From NCBI GenBank assembly GCA_013205275.1, contig JABMNG010000104.1, positions 1 through 5,246 on the forward strand: a stretch of DNA of 5,246 nucleotides. Reading direction: 5' to 3'. Source of the stretch: Methylophilales bacterium. GTDB taxonomy: Bacteria; Pseudomonadota; Gammaproteobacteria; Burkholderiales; Methylophilaceae. A model generated the notes under the pieces. That model had not been told where the DNA came from and ran no database searches. It saw only the letters and a list, made by a program, of their open reading frames with translations. The position numbers were made by a program, and so were the translations under genes. This document shows, piece by piece, positions 1 through 5,246 of this stretch (position 1 is the first letter of the stretch; the number at the start of each line of letters is the position of its first letter).

Positions 1-25
1 ATTATTAATCTATAAAAAATTCCGG

Positions 26-1009
26 ATGCTTAAATTAACTCATTTATTTATTTTAGTTCTTTCATCAAGTCTTTATGCAGCTCCTTCAACAGAGCTTACA
101 TTAAGCCTCAACCCCTCAATTGTTAAAGTTCACACCGCAAATAAACAAGGTAACCATGGGGTCGGCTCTGGTGTTGTCATCGCCAAAGATTATGTTGTAA
201 CCAACTGTCATGTTGTTGCAGATGCGCAAGGTATTCACGTAACAAAATTTGGAGTGAGTTATCCTCCTTTTGCACTCCTGGCAGATTGGAGGCATGATTT
301 GTGCATTCTCAAATTTAAATACCTGGACCTTCAGCCAATTACTTTAGGCGATAATGAGCAGCTGGCATACGAGGAAGAAGTTTTTAGTAAAAGTTATGGG
401 GGTAATACGGTTAAACCACATACATCACTTGGAGCTGTAAAGGGAATTTATGAGCTTGATGGGTATAAAATTATTCAATCCTCAGCCTGGTTTTCATTGG
501 GTGCCAGCGGTGGCGGTCTGTTTAATAATAAAGGGGAACTCATTGGCGTCACAACTTTTAAAACTCCAGGTAACTCAGGATTCTTTTACAGCGTCCCTGT
601 TGAGGTAATAAAAGAAATACTAACAAAGAATGAGGAGATCTCGATCACCGCTGCAGCAGAGCCTCCTTTTTGGGATGCCCCTGAAGAAAAATTACCTTTT
701 TTTATGCAGGTGGTTGGCCCTATTAATAAAGAAAACTGGGTTAAACTAAAAGAAGTTTCTATTGAATGGTTAGCCAATAAACCTAATGAGGCTGAAGCCC
801 ACTATCATTTAGGAGTGGCGCAATATCATTTAGATAGACTAAAGGAAGCTAAGCAATCCTTTAATGAGGTTATTACTAAAAATAAAAAGCACTTACAAGC
901 ATATTTATTTTTGTATAAAATTGCAAAATTTGAAGGTAAGGAAGACGAAATGAAAGATTATAAAAAAATTGCTCTGTCTCTAGATAGCGCTGCGTTAGAA
1001 GGCCAATGA
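26..1009 (+). CDS. Exported trypsin-like serine protease with C-terminal TPR repeats
   Basis: This 327-residue protein begins with a signal peptide (residues 1 to about 19, hydrophobic core LFILVLSSSL, likely cut near YA-AP), so it should act in the periplasm. A Deg/HtrA-like trypsin fold covers roughly residues 28-200. The triad is visible as His62 in TNCHVV, Asp91 in WRHDLCIL and Ser161 in GASGGGLF. There is no PDZ domain. Residues about 256-323 instead look like two TPR-type helical hairpins (AHYHLGVAQYHLDRLKEA, then a more degenerate copy). The family degrades misfolded or specific envelope proteins; the substrate here is unknown. The ATG at 26 is chosen because a signal peptide follows directly. 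No clear Shine-Dalgarno is seen, and the frame stays open to the left edge, so a slightly longer N-terminus is possible. The stop overlaps the next start by 4 bases (ATGA), which suggests co-translation with the lipoprotein gene. Confidence 0.88.
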   Translation: MLKLTHLFILVLSSSLYAAPSTELTLSLNPSIVKVHTANKQGNHGVGSGVVIAKDYVVTNCHVVADAQGIHVTKFGVSYPPFALLADWRHDLCILKFKYLDLQPITLGDNEQLAYEEEVFSKSYGGNTVKPHTSLGAVKGIYELDGYKIIQSSAWFSLGASGGGLFNNKGELIGVTTFKTPGNSGFFYSVPVEVIKEILTKNEEISITAAAEPPFWDAPEEKLPFFMQVVGPINKENWVKLKEVSIEWLANKPNEAEAHYHLGVAQYHLDRLKEAKQSFNEVITKNKKHLQAYLFLYKIAKFEGKEDEMKDYKKIALSLDSAALEGQ

Positions 1010-1368
1010 AATACATTATTATTTTTATGATTAGCGCCCTAGCATCCTCCTGCTCGGATTATCCATTAAAATTGGACGATCTAAACTTAGGAAATGTGTT
1101 CTCTACAGATTACGAGGAAGTTAATCAGGCTCCAAAAGATGCCATTCAATTTCAATGCGCAGAAAATAAAAATTTTTATTTAAAATATCTTGAAGAAAAA
1201 AATGCTGTCTGGATTTTCTTTAAGGATCGAGAGTTTAGACTAGATAAAACAAAAGACGAGGAAGATTCGTACACCAACGAAACAACAAGGCTTGATATTA
1301 AAGAGGGCACTGCTGTTATAAAGGCAGGAGCTGCTGTACTGTATGATCAATGCCAAAAAAAATCATAG
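1006..1368 (+). CDS. Small lipoprotein, MliC/PliC lysozyme-inhibitor-like
   Basis: This is a 120-residue predicted lipoprotein. It has a short basic/hydrophobic signal and a lipobox-like ALASSC, with acylated Cys16 followed by Ser, which favours outer-membrane sorting. The mature part (about residues 47-116) resembles the MliC fold: FQC at the start (Cys51), short beta-strand-like segments (FYLKY, AVWIFF, REFRL), then an SYTNE ... LDIKEGTAVIKAG segment, and a closing Cys116 that could pair with Cys51. MliC proteins block C-type lysozyme from the periplasmic face. In the known family a Ser of an SGxxY motif and a Lys of a KG motif enter the lysozyme active site. Here Lys99 is plausible, but the Ser position seems to be acidic (near Glu85), so inhibition is uncertain. 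The start is coupled to the protease stop, with AGAAGG only 3 bases upstream. The family assignment is by eye and moderate; the lipoprotein call is firmer. Confidence 0.68.
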   Translation: MKYIIIFMISALASSCSDYPLKLDDLNLGNVFSTDYEEVNQAPKDAIQFQCAENKNFYLKYLEEKNAVWIFFKDREFRLDKTKDEEDSYTNETTRLDIKEGTAVIKAGAAVLYDQCQKKS

Positions 1369-1382
1369 AACTCTTGAATATC

Positions 1383-1404
1383 AACTTAACTTAATGTAAC
1401 TTAA
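1383..1404 (+). repeat. Three AACTTAA heptamers (possible operator)
   Basis: Identical AACTTAA copies start at 1383, 1388 and 1398. The first two overlap by two bases, and the last two are spaced by 10 bp, one helical turn. They lie 29-50 bases upstream of the zinc-ribbon gene. A weak promoter-like pair overlaps them: TTGAAT at 1374-1379 and TAACTT at 1397-1402, 17 bp apart. The repeat is seen directly. A regulatory role is inferred, and low-complexity A+T sequence could explain it. Confidence 0.4.
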
Positions 1405-1432
1405 AACCAAGACCGAATCATTTGAGGTGATT

Positions 1433-1633
1433 ATGGACAATAAATATGGTTTAGGCAGCACAAAAGTAGCCGTTGACCTCCATAAAAAAAATGGAGAAAC
1501 AAAATGCAAATCATGTAATAGTCAAAATGTGCATTTTTGCCCAACAATGCAAGATCATCAATGCGAGGATTGTGGGGAATGGCAAAATGACGTTCCATTA
1601 AATTACTCAACAGGGCGAAGTGCAGACTATTAA
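1433..1633 (+). CDS. Small Cys-rich zinc-ribbon-like protein, unknown function
   Basis: This 66-residue protein has no signal peptide or membrane segment, so it is probably cytoplasmic. Two CxxC knuckles, Cys25/Cys28 (CKSC) and Cys44/Cys47 (CEDCGEW), are spaced as in a four-Cys zinc ribbon. Cys36 lies between them in a HFCP context. The C-terminal knuckle followed by G-x-W is typical of rubredoxin/zinc-ribbon hairpins. Metal binding is inferred from this pattern; no partner or pathway can be named. ATG 1433 is preferred over an in-frame GTG at 1427 because a strong Shine-Dalgarno, GAGGTGA at 1424-1430, sits just before it and overlaps that GTG. The gene lies between the lipoprotein and the hydrolase, with gaps of about 64 bases on each side, so it may have its own promoter. 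It could be a small nucleic-acid-binding or regulatory protein, but the sequence does not decide this. Confidence 0.75.
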   Translation: MDNKYGLGSTKVAVDLHKKNGETKCKSCNSQNVHFCPTMQDHQCEDCGEWQNDVPLNYSTGRSADY

Positions 1634-1646
1634 TACTTATTTCTTT

Positions 1647-1673
1647 TTGCATCCCATCAATATCAAGTAAAAT
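1647..1673 (+). promoter_or_regulatory. Candidate sigma70-type promoter for the dienelactone hydrolase gene
   Basis: TTGCAT at 1647-1652 is followed by TAAAAT at 1668-1673 with a 15-bp spacer, slightly short of the optimum. Reading the -10 as AAATAT at 1670-1675 gives a 17-bp spacer. Transcription would begin around 1680, leaving a short leader before the ribosome site GAAGG at 1687-1691. The area is A+T-rich, so chance matches are likely. Confidence 0.25.
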
Positions 1674-1697
1674 ATCACCTTTATTTGAAGGCAAGCT

Positions 1698-2438
1698 ATG
1701 ATAATCCAATCTGACTTTATCGATTTAGATACACCAACAGGACCAATGAGGACGTATATTCATCGACCCTCTAAAGCTGGAAAATTCCCAGTCATACTTT
1801 TTTATTCTGAAATTTTTCAACAAACGGGCCCTATAGAGCGAGCCGCAAAAATTATTGCCAGTCACGGTTATGCTGTTTTAGTACCTGAAGTTTTTCATGA
1901 GCTTAATCCTATTGGTACAGTTCTGGCTTATGATGACGCCGGTCGTGATAAGGGTAATGCTGATAAAAGTGCAAAAGATGTGGAAAGCTATGATTCTGAC
2001 AACCAAAGCATGATCGATTGGGCTAAGAAACAAACCTGGTTTAATGGTCATATTGGCGCAATGGGATTTTGCATAGGCGGACATTTAGCTTTTAGGGCCG
2101 CTTTAAATGCAGCGGTTAAATCAACAGCTTGTTTTTATGCCACCGATTTACATACAAATACTATTCCAAACAAAATTGGGCAACATAGCATTGACAGGCT
2201 AAAAGATATTAAAGGTGAGCTGTTAATGATTTGGGGGAAGCAAGACAGCCATATTCCAACAGTCGCACGCATGCAGATTCATCAAAAATTACTAGAGACT
2301 GACATTGTGTTTAGTTGGCATGAGTTTAATGGACAACATGCTTTTATGAGGGACGAAGGTGAGCGTTTCGATGCCGAGCTCGCAACCTTAGGTTATCAGC
2401 TGAGCCTTAGACTATTTTCAAGAACACTATTTGGTTAA
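1698..2438 (+). CDS. Dienelactone hydrolase family protein (alpha/beta hydrolase)
   Basis: This 246-residue cytoplasmic alpha/beta hydrolase of the dienelactone hydrolase family has the length usual for the family. The nucleophile is Cys125 in GFCIGGH, with Asp183 in GKQDSHIP and His214 in NGQHAFMRDEG completing the Cys-Asp-His triad. Glu38 in FYSEIFQ matches the glutamate that controls the nucleophile thiol in characterised members. Characterised enzymes open dienelactone to maleylacetate in chlorocatechol breakdown. This subgroup, with the LAYDDAGRDKGNADK insertion after the first third, is widespread in bacteria without that pathway, so the real substrate is unknown. No catabolic genes lie nearby. 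ATG 1698 has a good Shine-Dalgarno, GAAGG at 1687-1691, 6 bases upstream. The stop codon lies in a TTAA shared with the stop of a convergent small gene. The family call is firm; substrate specificity is open. Confidence 0.92.
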   Translation: MIIQSDFIDLDTPTGPMRTYIHRPSKAGKFPVILFYSEIFQQTGPIERAAKIIASHGYAVLVPEVFHELNPIGTVLAYDDAGRDKGNADKSAKDVESYDSDNQSMIDWAKKQTWFNGHIGAMGFCIGGHLAFRAALNAAVKSTACFYATDLHTNTIPNKIGQHSIDRLKDIKGELLMIWGKQDSHIPTVARMQIHQKLLETDIVFSWHEFNGQHAFMRDEGERFDAELATLGYQLSLRLFSRTLFG

Positions 2439-2590
2439 ACGCAATCAGAGAACGCTTCCAGGGATCGATAAAATAAATCTTTTTCTTTAGTTTTTAGAGT
2501 ATCGACTGGTATTTGATCGCCGCGCTCTTTAATGTTTTCATTGATGTTTGGCGTTAATCCGCCGTCAGTCAGGCTATTATTAATTGTCAT
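2435..2590 (-). CDS. Hypothetical 51-residue hydrophilic protein
   Basis: This short minus-strand gene runs from ATG (complement of 2588-2590) to TAA (complement of 2435-2437). It encodes 51 residues starting MTINNSLTDGGLTPNINEN and ending LFYRSLEAFSDCV. It is preceded by AAGGA (complement of 2598-2602) with a 7-base spacer, the best argument that it is translated. The first half is Asn/Gly-rich and probably flexible. The second half (about residues 28-47) is charged and could form a helix. There is no signal peptide, membrane span or known motif, and a single Cys sits second from the end. It converges on the hydrolase gene, sharing the palindromic TTAA as both stop codons, and diverges from thiS. 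No function can be given. Chance is not excluded for an open frame of this length, but the ribosome site and exact stop-to-stop fit favour a real gene. Confidence 0.55.
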   Translation of the reverse strand: MTINNSLTDGGLTPNINENIKERGDQIPVDTLKTKEKDLFYRSLEAFSDCV

Positions 2591-2726
2591 TCTAGTTTCC
2601 TTTTGGGAATAATAAAGGGATTGTGTCCCTAAAGTGAATAGATACCTTACTAAGATAAAAATTCAATTTTTTATAATAAAATAAAATAGGTTATATTTAG
2701 ATTTATTAATGCGGATGTATTCTAAT
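2591..2726. promoter_or_regulatory. Divergent intergenic region between the small minus-strand gene and thiS
   Basis: This A+T-rich stretch separates two divergent genes and should hold both promoters. For thiS there is a perfect TATAAT at 2672-2677, but only a weak -35 (TTACTA at 2647-2652, 19-bp spacer). On the minus strand, TTGAAT (complement of 2661-2666) pairs with the poor TATCTA (complement of 2639-2644) across 16 bp. A short inverted repeat, AGGGA (2616-2620) and TCCCT (2626-2630) around TTGTG, is too small and lacks a T-run, so it is not a terminator; it could be a regulator site. I found none of the conserved TPP-riboswitch core (CTGAGA, ACC..TGAACCTGA), so thiamine control of thiSG by that route is not visible here. 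Confidence 0.4.
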
Positions 2727-2930
2727 ATGAAAATTACTATAAATGGAAATATTCGAGATTTTGACTGCCAATCAATGACTGCTGAGGCGTTAGTGGCAGA
2801 GCTAAAACTAGCTGGAAAAAGATTTGCTATTGAGAGAAATGGGGAAATTATACCAAAAAGTCTTTTGCCAAAATTAGCAATTAATGACGGGGATAATCTA
2901 GAAATTGTAGGGGCGGTTGGCGGTGGATAA
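2727..2930 (+). CDS. thiS: Sulfur carrier protein ThiS
   Basis: This 67-residue ubiquitin-like sulfur carrier of thiamine biosynthesis ends in the diagnostic Gly-Gly (IVGAVGGG). ThiF adenylates that C-terminus and it is converted to a thiocarboxylate, which supplies sulfur to ThiG for the thiazole ring. The beta-grasp pattern is clear: MKITINGN at the start, a middle helix around TAEALVAELKLAG, RFAIERNGEIIPKS, and the INDGDNLEIV strand before the tail. ATG 2727 is preferred because it gives the usual family start and length. In-frame ATGs at 2709 and 2715 would add six or four atypical residues. No start has a strong Shine-Dalgarno; GCGGA at 2711-2715 is the nearest. The stop overlaps the start of thiG. 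ThiF and the glycine or tyrosine oxidising enzyme (ThiO or ThiH) are not in the window. Confidence 0.93.
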   Translation: MKITINGNIRDFDCQSMTAEALVAELKLAGKRFAIERNGEIIPKSLLPKLAINDGDNLEIVGAVGGG

Positions 2931-3723
2931 ATTTCAACTGATGAAGGACGAATTAATAGTCGCTGGAAAACCATTCCATTCAAGGCTCTTGGTTGGCACT
3001 GGGAAGTATCGCGACTTTAAAGAAACGAGAGCTGCGATTGATAAGAGTGGTGCGCAAATTGTGACTGTTGCTATTCGCAGGACTAATATTGGTCAGAATA
3101 TTAATGAGCCCTCACTGTTAGATTTTCTTCCTCCCAAAGACTTTACATACCTACCCAATACAGCTGGATGTTATTCGGCAGGCGAAGCAATTCGAACATT
3201 ACGCTTGGCTCGAGAACTATTAGACGGACATAATCTTGTCAAGCTGGAGGTGCTTGGGGACCCAACAACTCTCTACCCTAATGTGGTTGAGACATTGAAA
3301 GCCGCTGAAGTACTAGTTAAAGATGGTTTTAATGTGATGGTCTATACCTCTGATGACCCTATCATTGCTAAGCAGCTTGAGGATATTGGATGCTGCGCAA
3401 TTATGCCGCTCGCCTCGTTGATTGGGTCGGGAATGGGGATTCTAAATCCCTGGAATTTGGAAATTATTATTAATACCATATCTGTTCCTGTAATTGTTGA
3501 TGCCGGGGTCGGTACAGCCTCTGATGCCGCGATTGCAATGGAATTAGGCTGTGATGGTGTGCTTATGAATACAGCTATTGCAACGGCACGAGACCCCATT
3601 ATGATGGCTGGTGCCATGAAGAAAGCAATTGAAGCAGGACGAGAAGCATTCCTATCTGGACGAATGGCTAAAAAGCTTTACAGCGGATCTGCCAGCTCAC
3701 CGGCCTCAGGATTAATTAAATAA
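2923..3723 (+). CDS. thiG: Thiazole synthase ThiG
   Basis: ThiG is a cytoplasmic TIM-barrel enzyme that builds the thiazole phosphate of thiamine from 1-deoxy-D-xylulose 5-phosphate, dehydroglycine and ThiS-thiocarboxylate. Full-length family hallmarks are present: SRLLVGTGKY near the N-terminus, TVAIRRTNIGQ, LPNTAGC, the Schiff-base lysine in NLVKLEVLGD (Lys107 from this start), the GSGMGILNP loop, and VDAGVGTASDAA for phosphate binding (Gly195-Gly197). The C-terminal GSASSPASGL is typical of the family. The start is ambiguous. GTG 2923 is chosen because AGGGG at 2909-2913 lies 9 bases upstream, giving an 8-base overlap with thiS. TTG 2917 is too close to that site. ATG 2941 fits the usual family N-terminus but has no ribosome site at proper distance. 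All agree from residue 7 onward. apaG begins on the base after the stop, so thiS, thiG and apaG are very likely one transcript. Confidence 0.95.
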   Translation: MDKFQLMKDELIVAGKPFHSRLLVGTGKYRDFKETRAAIDKSGAQIVTVAIRRTNIGQNINEPSLLDFLPPKDFTYLPNTAGCYSAGEAIRTLRLARELLDGHNLVKLEVLGDPTTLYPNVVETLKAAEVLVKDGFNVMVYTSDDPIIAKQLEDIGCCAIMPLASLIGSGMGILNPWNLEIIINTISVPVIVDAGVGTASDAAIAMELGCDGVLMNTAIATARDPIMMAGAMKKAIEAGREAFLSGRMAKKLYSGSASSPASGLIK

Positions 3724-4107
3724 ATGATTAATTCATCAGTATCGGAAATAGAAATCACCGTGCATAACCAATTCCTAGCAGACCGCTCATTCATTAACCA
3801 AGACCGTTATTTCTTTGCTTACACCATTACAATTCATAACCATGGCCCTCATAGCGTTCAACTTATCAGCCGACATTGGATTATTGAAAATTCGGCGGGA
3901 GAGACTTCAGAAGTAAAGGGAGAGGGTGTGATAGGTGAGCAGCCTATTATTAATAATGGTGAAAGTTACACTTACACCAGCGCAACTGAAATTAATACTC
4001 CCACTGGTTTCATGTATGGAACATACCAAATGCGAACCCAAAATTCAGATCAATTTGATTCCAAAATTCCTAAGTTTAAACTTCAAATGCCAAGGACCTT
4101 ACATTGA
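3724..4107 (+). CDS. apaG: ApaG protein (DUF525)
   Basis: This 127-residue protein matches the ApaG family along its whole length (E. coli ApaG has 125 residues). The fold is a small fibronectin-III-like beta sandwich. Seen in order are FFAYTITIHN, VQLISRHWIIENSAG, the GxGxxG motif GEGVIG (Gly66-Gly71), QPIINNGESYTYTS, and the closing GTYQMR and PKFKLQMP strands. ApaG was linked genetically to Co2+ resistance and Mg2+ efflux in Salmonella (CorD), but its biochemical role is unsettled; the same domain occurs in eukaryotic F-box proteins. The ATG directly follows the thiG stop; AGGA at 3708-3711 is 12 bases upstream, a rather long spacing that suggests reliance on translational coupling. Its TGA overlaps the TTG start of mltA. 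No diadenosine tetraphosphatase gene (apaH), its usual partner in enterobacteria, is seen here. Confidence 0.95.
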   Translation: MINSSVSEIEITVHNQFLADRSFINQDRYFFAYTITIHNHGPHSVQLISRHWIIENSAGETSEVKGEGVIGEQPIINNGESYTYTSATEINTPTGFMYGTYQMRTQNSDQFDSKIPKFKLQMPRTLH

Positions 4108-5246
4108 AACTCCGCTATCTGTTTATCACCCCACTCTTAGCCCTCATTGGTAGCTGTGGCCAGCTTGATCTACAAAAAGAGTGTGACTGTGAGAAGCCTG
4201 CCATTGCTGTCGAGGAATCGAAAAAGTGTGAGATAACTCCAGAGAAAAAAGTTATACCAGAATACGGTTTACTTAAGAAAGCAGATTGGGCCAGCATTAA
4301 TGGAAAAATGGATCAGGATCATCTGATTCTAGCTTGGCCGGCCTGGCTGAGAAGTTGTTCCGTTTTAATCAAGAAAAAATCTTGGGAAAAATCTTGCCAA
4401 GCAGCTCTTGAAATTCCTAGCGACGCTTCGAATCAACAATTATTCGACTATTTTCATAGTTACTTCAATCTCTATCAGGCACATCAAGAAAACGACTCCA
4501 CAGAAGGATTAATAACGGGCTATTACCAACCACTACTAAAAGGGAGTCGAGAAAAAACATCTCACTATCAAATTCCTCTTTATGCCCCCCCAGGGGATCT
4601 GATTACAGTAGATTTAAGTGAGCTCTATCCTGAACTAAAATACAAACGGTTGCGTGGTCGAATTGAGGGAAATAAATTGATCCCATATTTCTCGAGAGAA
4701 TCTATATCTGATCAAAAGCTCCCTATTAAGGGAAATGAAATTTTTTGGGTTCAAGACTCTGTTGAAGCTTTTTTTCTTGAAATTCAAGGCTCAGGTGTGA
4801 TTCAATTTGAGGATGGATCTACTACACAAGTAGGTTACGCAGATCAAAATGGCCATCCCTATCGATCAATGGGGTTAGCTTTAATTCAAGAGGGTGAGCT
4901 TTCTAGGCACAAAGTATCAATGGCCAGCATCAAAGCTTGGGCTAAGCAAAATAAGAAAAAGTTACACAAATTTCTTAATGCCAATCCAAGTTTTGTGTTT
5001 TTTAGAGAATTGCCCCAAGGGCTACCTGGTCCGATTGGCGCTATGGGTATTCCTATCTCCAGTGAACGGTCAGTCGCTGTCGACCGTAAATTTATTCCAT
5101 TAGGTGCACCCATTTTTTTATCCACCACCGAACCCAACACCGAGATCCCTTTGGAACGTTTAATGATTGCTCAAGATACGGGGGGAGCCATTGGTGGTGG
5201 TGTCCGTGCTGACTTTTATTGGGGGCAGGGAGATCGGGCAGGTAAG
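4104..5246 (+). CDS. mltA: Membrane-bound lytic murein transglycosylase A (3' end outside window)
   Basis: An outer-membrane lipoprotein enzyme that cleaves the MurNAc-GlcNAc bond of peptidoglycan, forming 1,6-anhydro ends. The frame stays open for 381 codons to the right edge. TTG 4104 is the start: it overlaps the apaG stop (TTGA), has AAGGA at 4092-4096 seven bases upstream, and gives a signal ending in lipobox LIGSC (Cys18, then Gly, so outer membrane). A charged linker with extra cysteines 27, 29 and 42 follows. The MltA barrel starts around residue 55, with the signature ITGYYQP (139-143) where many homologues have GYYEP. The 3D region holds the three aspartates: Asp327 (VDRKFIPLG), Asp358 (QDTGGAI) and Asp370 (RADFYWG). 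From the 12-residue spacing, Asp370 should be the catalytic acid, equivalent to E. coli Asp308 as I recall it. The family usually ends about 15-25 residues after this point, so little is missing. Confidence 0.94.
   Translation, partial: MKLRYLFITPLLALIGSCGQLDLQKECDCEKPAIAVEESKKCEITPEKKVIPEYGLLKKADWASINGKMDQDHLILAWPAWLRSCSVLIKKKSWEKSCQAALEIPSDASNQQLFDYFHSYFNLYQAHQENDSTEGLITGYYQPLLKGSREKTSHYQIPLYAPPGDLITVDLSELYPELKYKRLRGRIEGNKLIPYFSRESISDQKLPIKGNEIFWVQDSVEAFFLEIQGSGVIQFEDGSTTQVGYADQNGHPYRSMGLALIQEGELSRHKVSMASIKAWAKQNKKKLHKFLNANPSFVFFRELPQGLPGPIGAMGIPISSERSVAVDRKFIPLGAPIFLSTTEPNTEIPLERLMIAQDTGGAIGGGVRADFYWGQGDRAGK

Noticed and set aside
1..25. Upstream extension of the protease gene
   Set aside because: The frame is open to the window edge, but no ATG, GTG or TTG start is present there and the signal peptide begins well at 26.
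1431..1709. Minus-strand open frame of 92 codons across the zinc-ribbon gene and hydrolase start
   Set aside because: It is antisense to a well-supported gene with a strong ribosome site, and its composition and motifs look like no protein family.
2616..2630. AGGGA-TTGTG-TCCCT hairpin as a rho-independent terminator
   Set aside because: The stem is only 5 bp and no T-run follows on either strand.
2663..2983. Minus-strand open frame of 106 codons over thiS
   Set aside because: It covers thiS and the thiG start in antisense and continues into low-complexity A+T sequence; thiS is certain.
3342..3617. Minus-strand open frame of 91 codons inside thiG
   Set aside because: A shadow of conserved thiG codons (Ala/Ile/Ser-rich mirror composition), with no independent support.
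3935..4153. Plus-strand open frame of 72 codons overlapping the end of apaG and start of mltA
   Set aside because: It is out of frame with two clear genes and is simply open by chance.
4886..5140. Open frames on both strands within mltA
   Set aside because: The mltA frame has family motifs throughout this interval, so these are shadows.

Overview
The window reads as an A+T-rich bacterial chromosome segment. It is most likely from a beta-proteobacterium of the Nitrosomonadales / Methylophilaceae type. That placement is an inference from remembered ThiG, ApaG and MltA sequence style and the thiS-thiG-apaG-mltA order; no marker gene in the window fixes the taxonomy. Nothing looks like a mobile element, phage, RNA gene or CRISPR array.

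Region 1 (26-1368, +): two genes joined by a 4-base ATGA overlap. The first encodes an exported trypsin-like serine protease with a C-terminal TPR tail. The second encodes a small lipoprotein that resembles the MliC/PliC lysozyme-inhibitor fold. Both products should work in the periplasm or at the outer membrane.

Region 2 (1369-2438, +): a short intergenic stretch carrying three AACTTAA heptamers leads into a 66-residue Cys-rich zinc-ribbon-like protein of unknown function. A dienelactone-hydrolase-family enzyme with an intact Cys-Asp-His triad follows. Its stop codon shares the palindrome TTAA with the stop codon of a 51-residue gene on the opposite strand.

Region 3 (2435-2726): the small minus-strand gene (2435-2590) has a good ribosome-binding site and no recognisable function. 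It is followed by an A+T-rich divergent intergenic region that contains a perfect TATAAT ahead of thiS. No TPP riboswitch was recognised there.

Region 4 (2727-5246, +): a tightly packed run of thiS (sulfur carrier), thiG (thiazole synthase), apaG and mltA (membrane-bound lytic transglycosylase A). The genes overlap or abut. mltA begins with TTG overlapping the apaG stop and runs off the right edge, probably only a few tens of residues short of its end. thiS and thiG together make the thiamine thiazole ring but need ThiF and ThiO/ThiH from elsewhere. apaG and mltA have no obvious metabolic link to them and are probably only co-transcribed.
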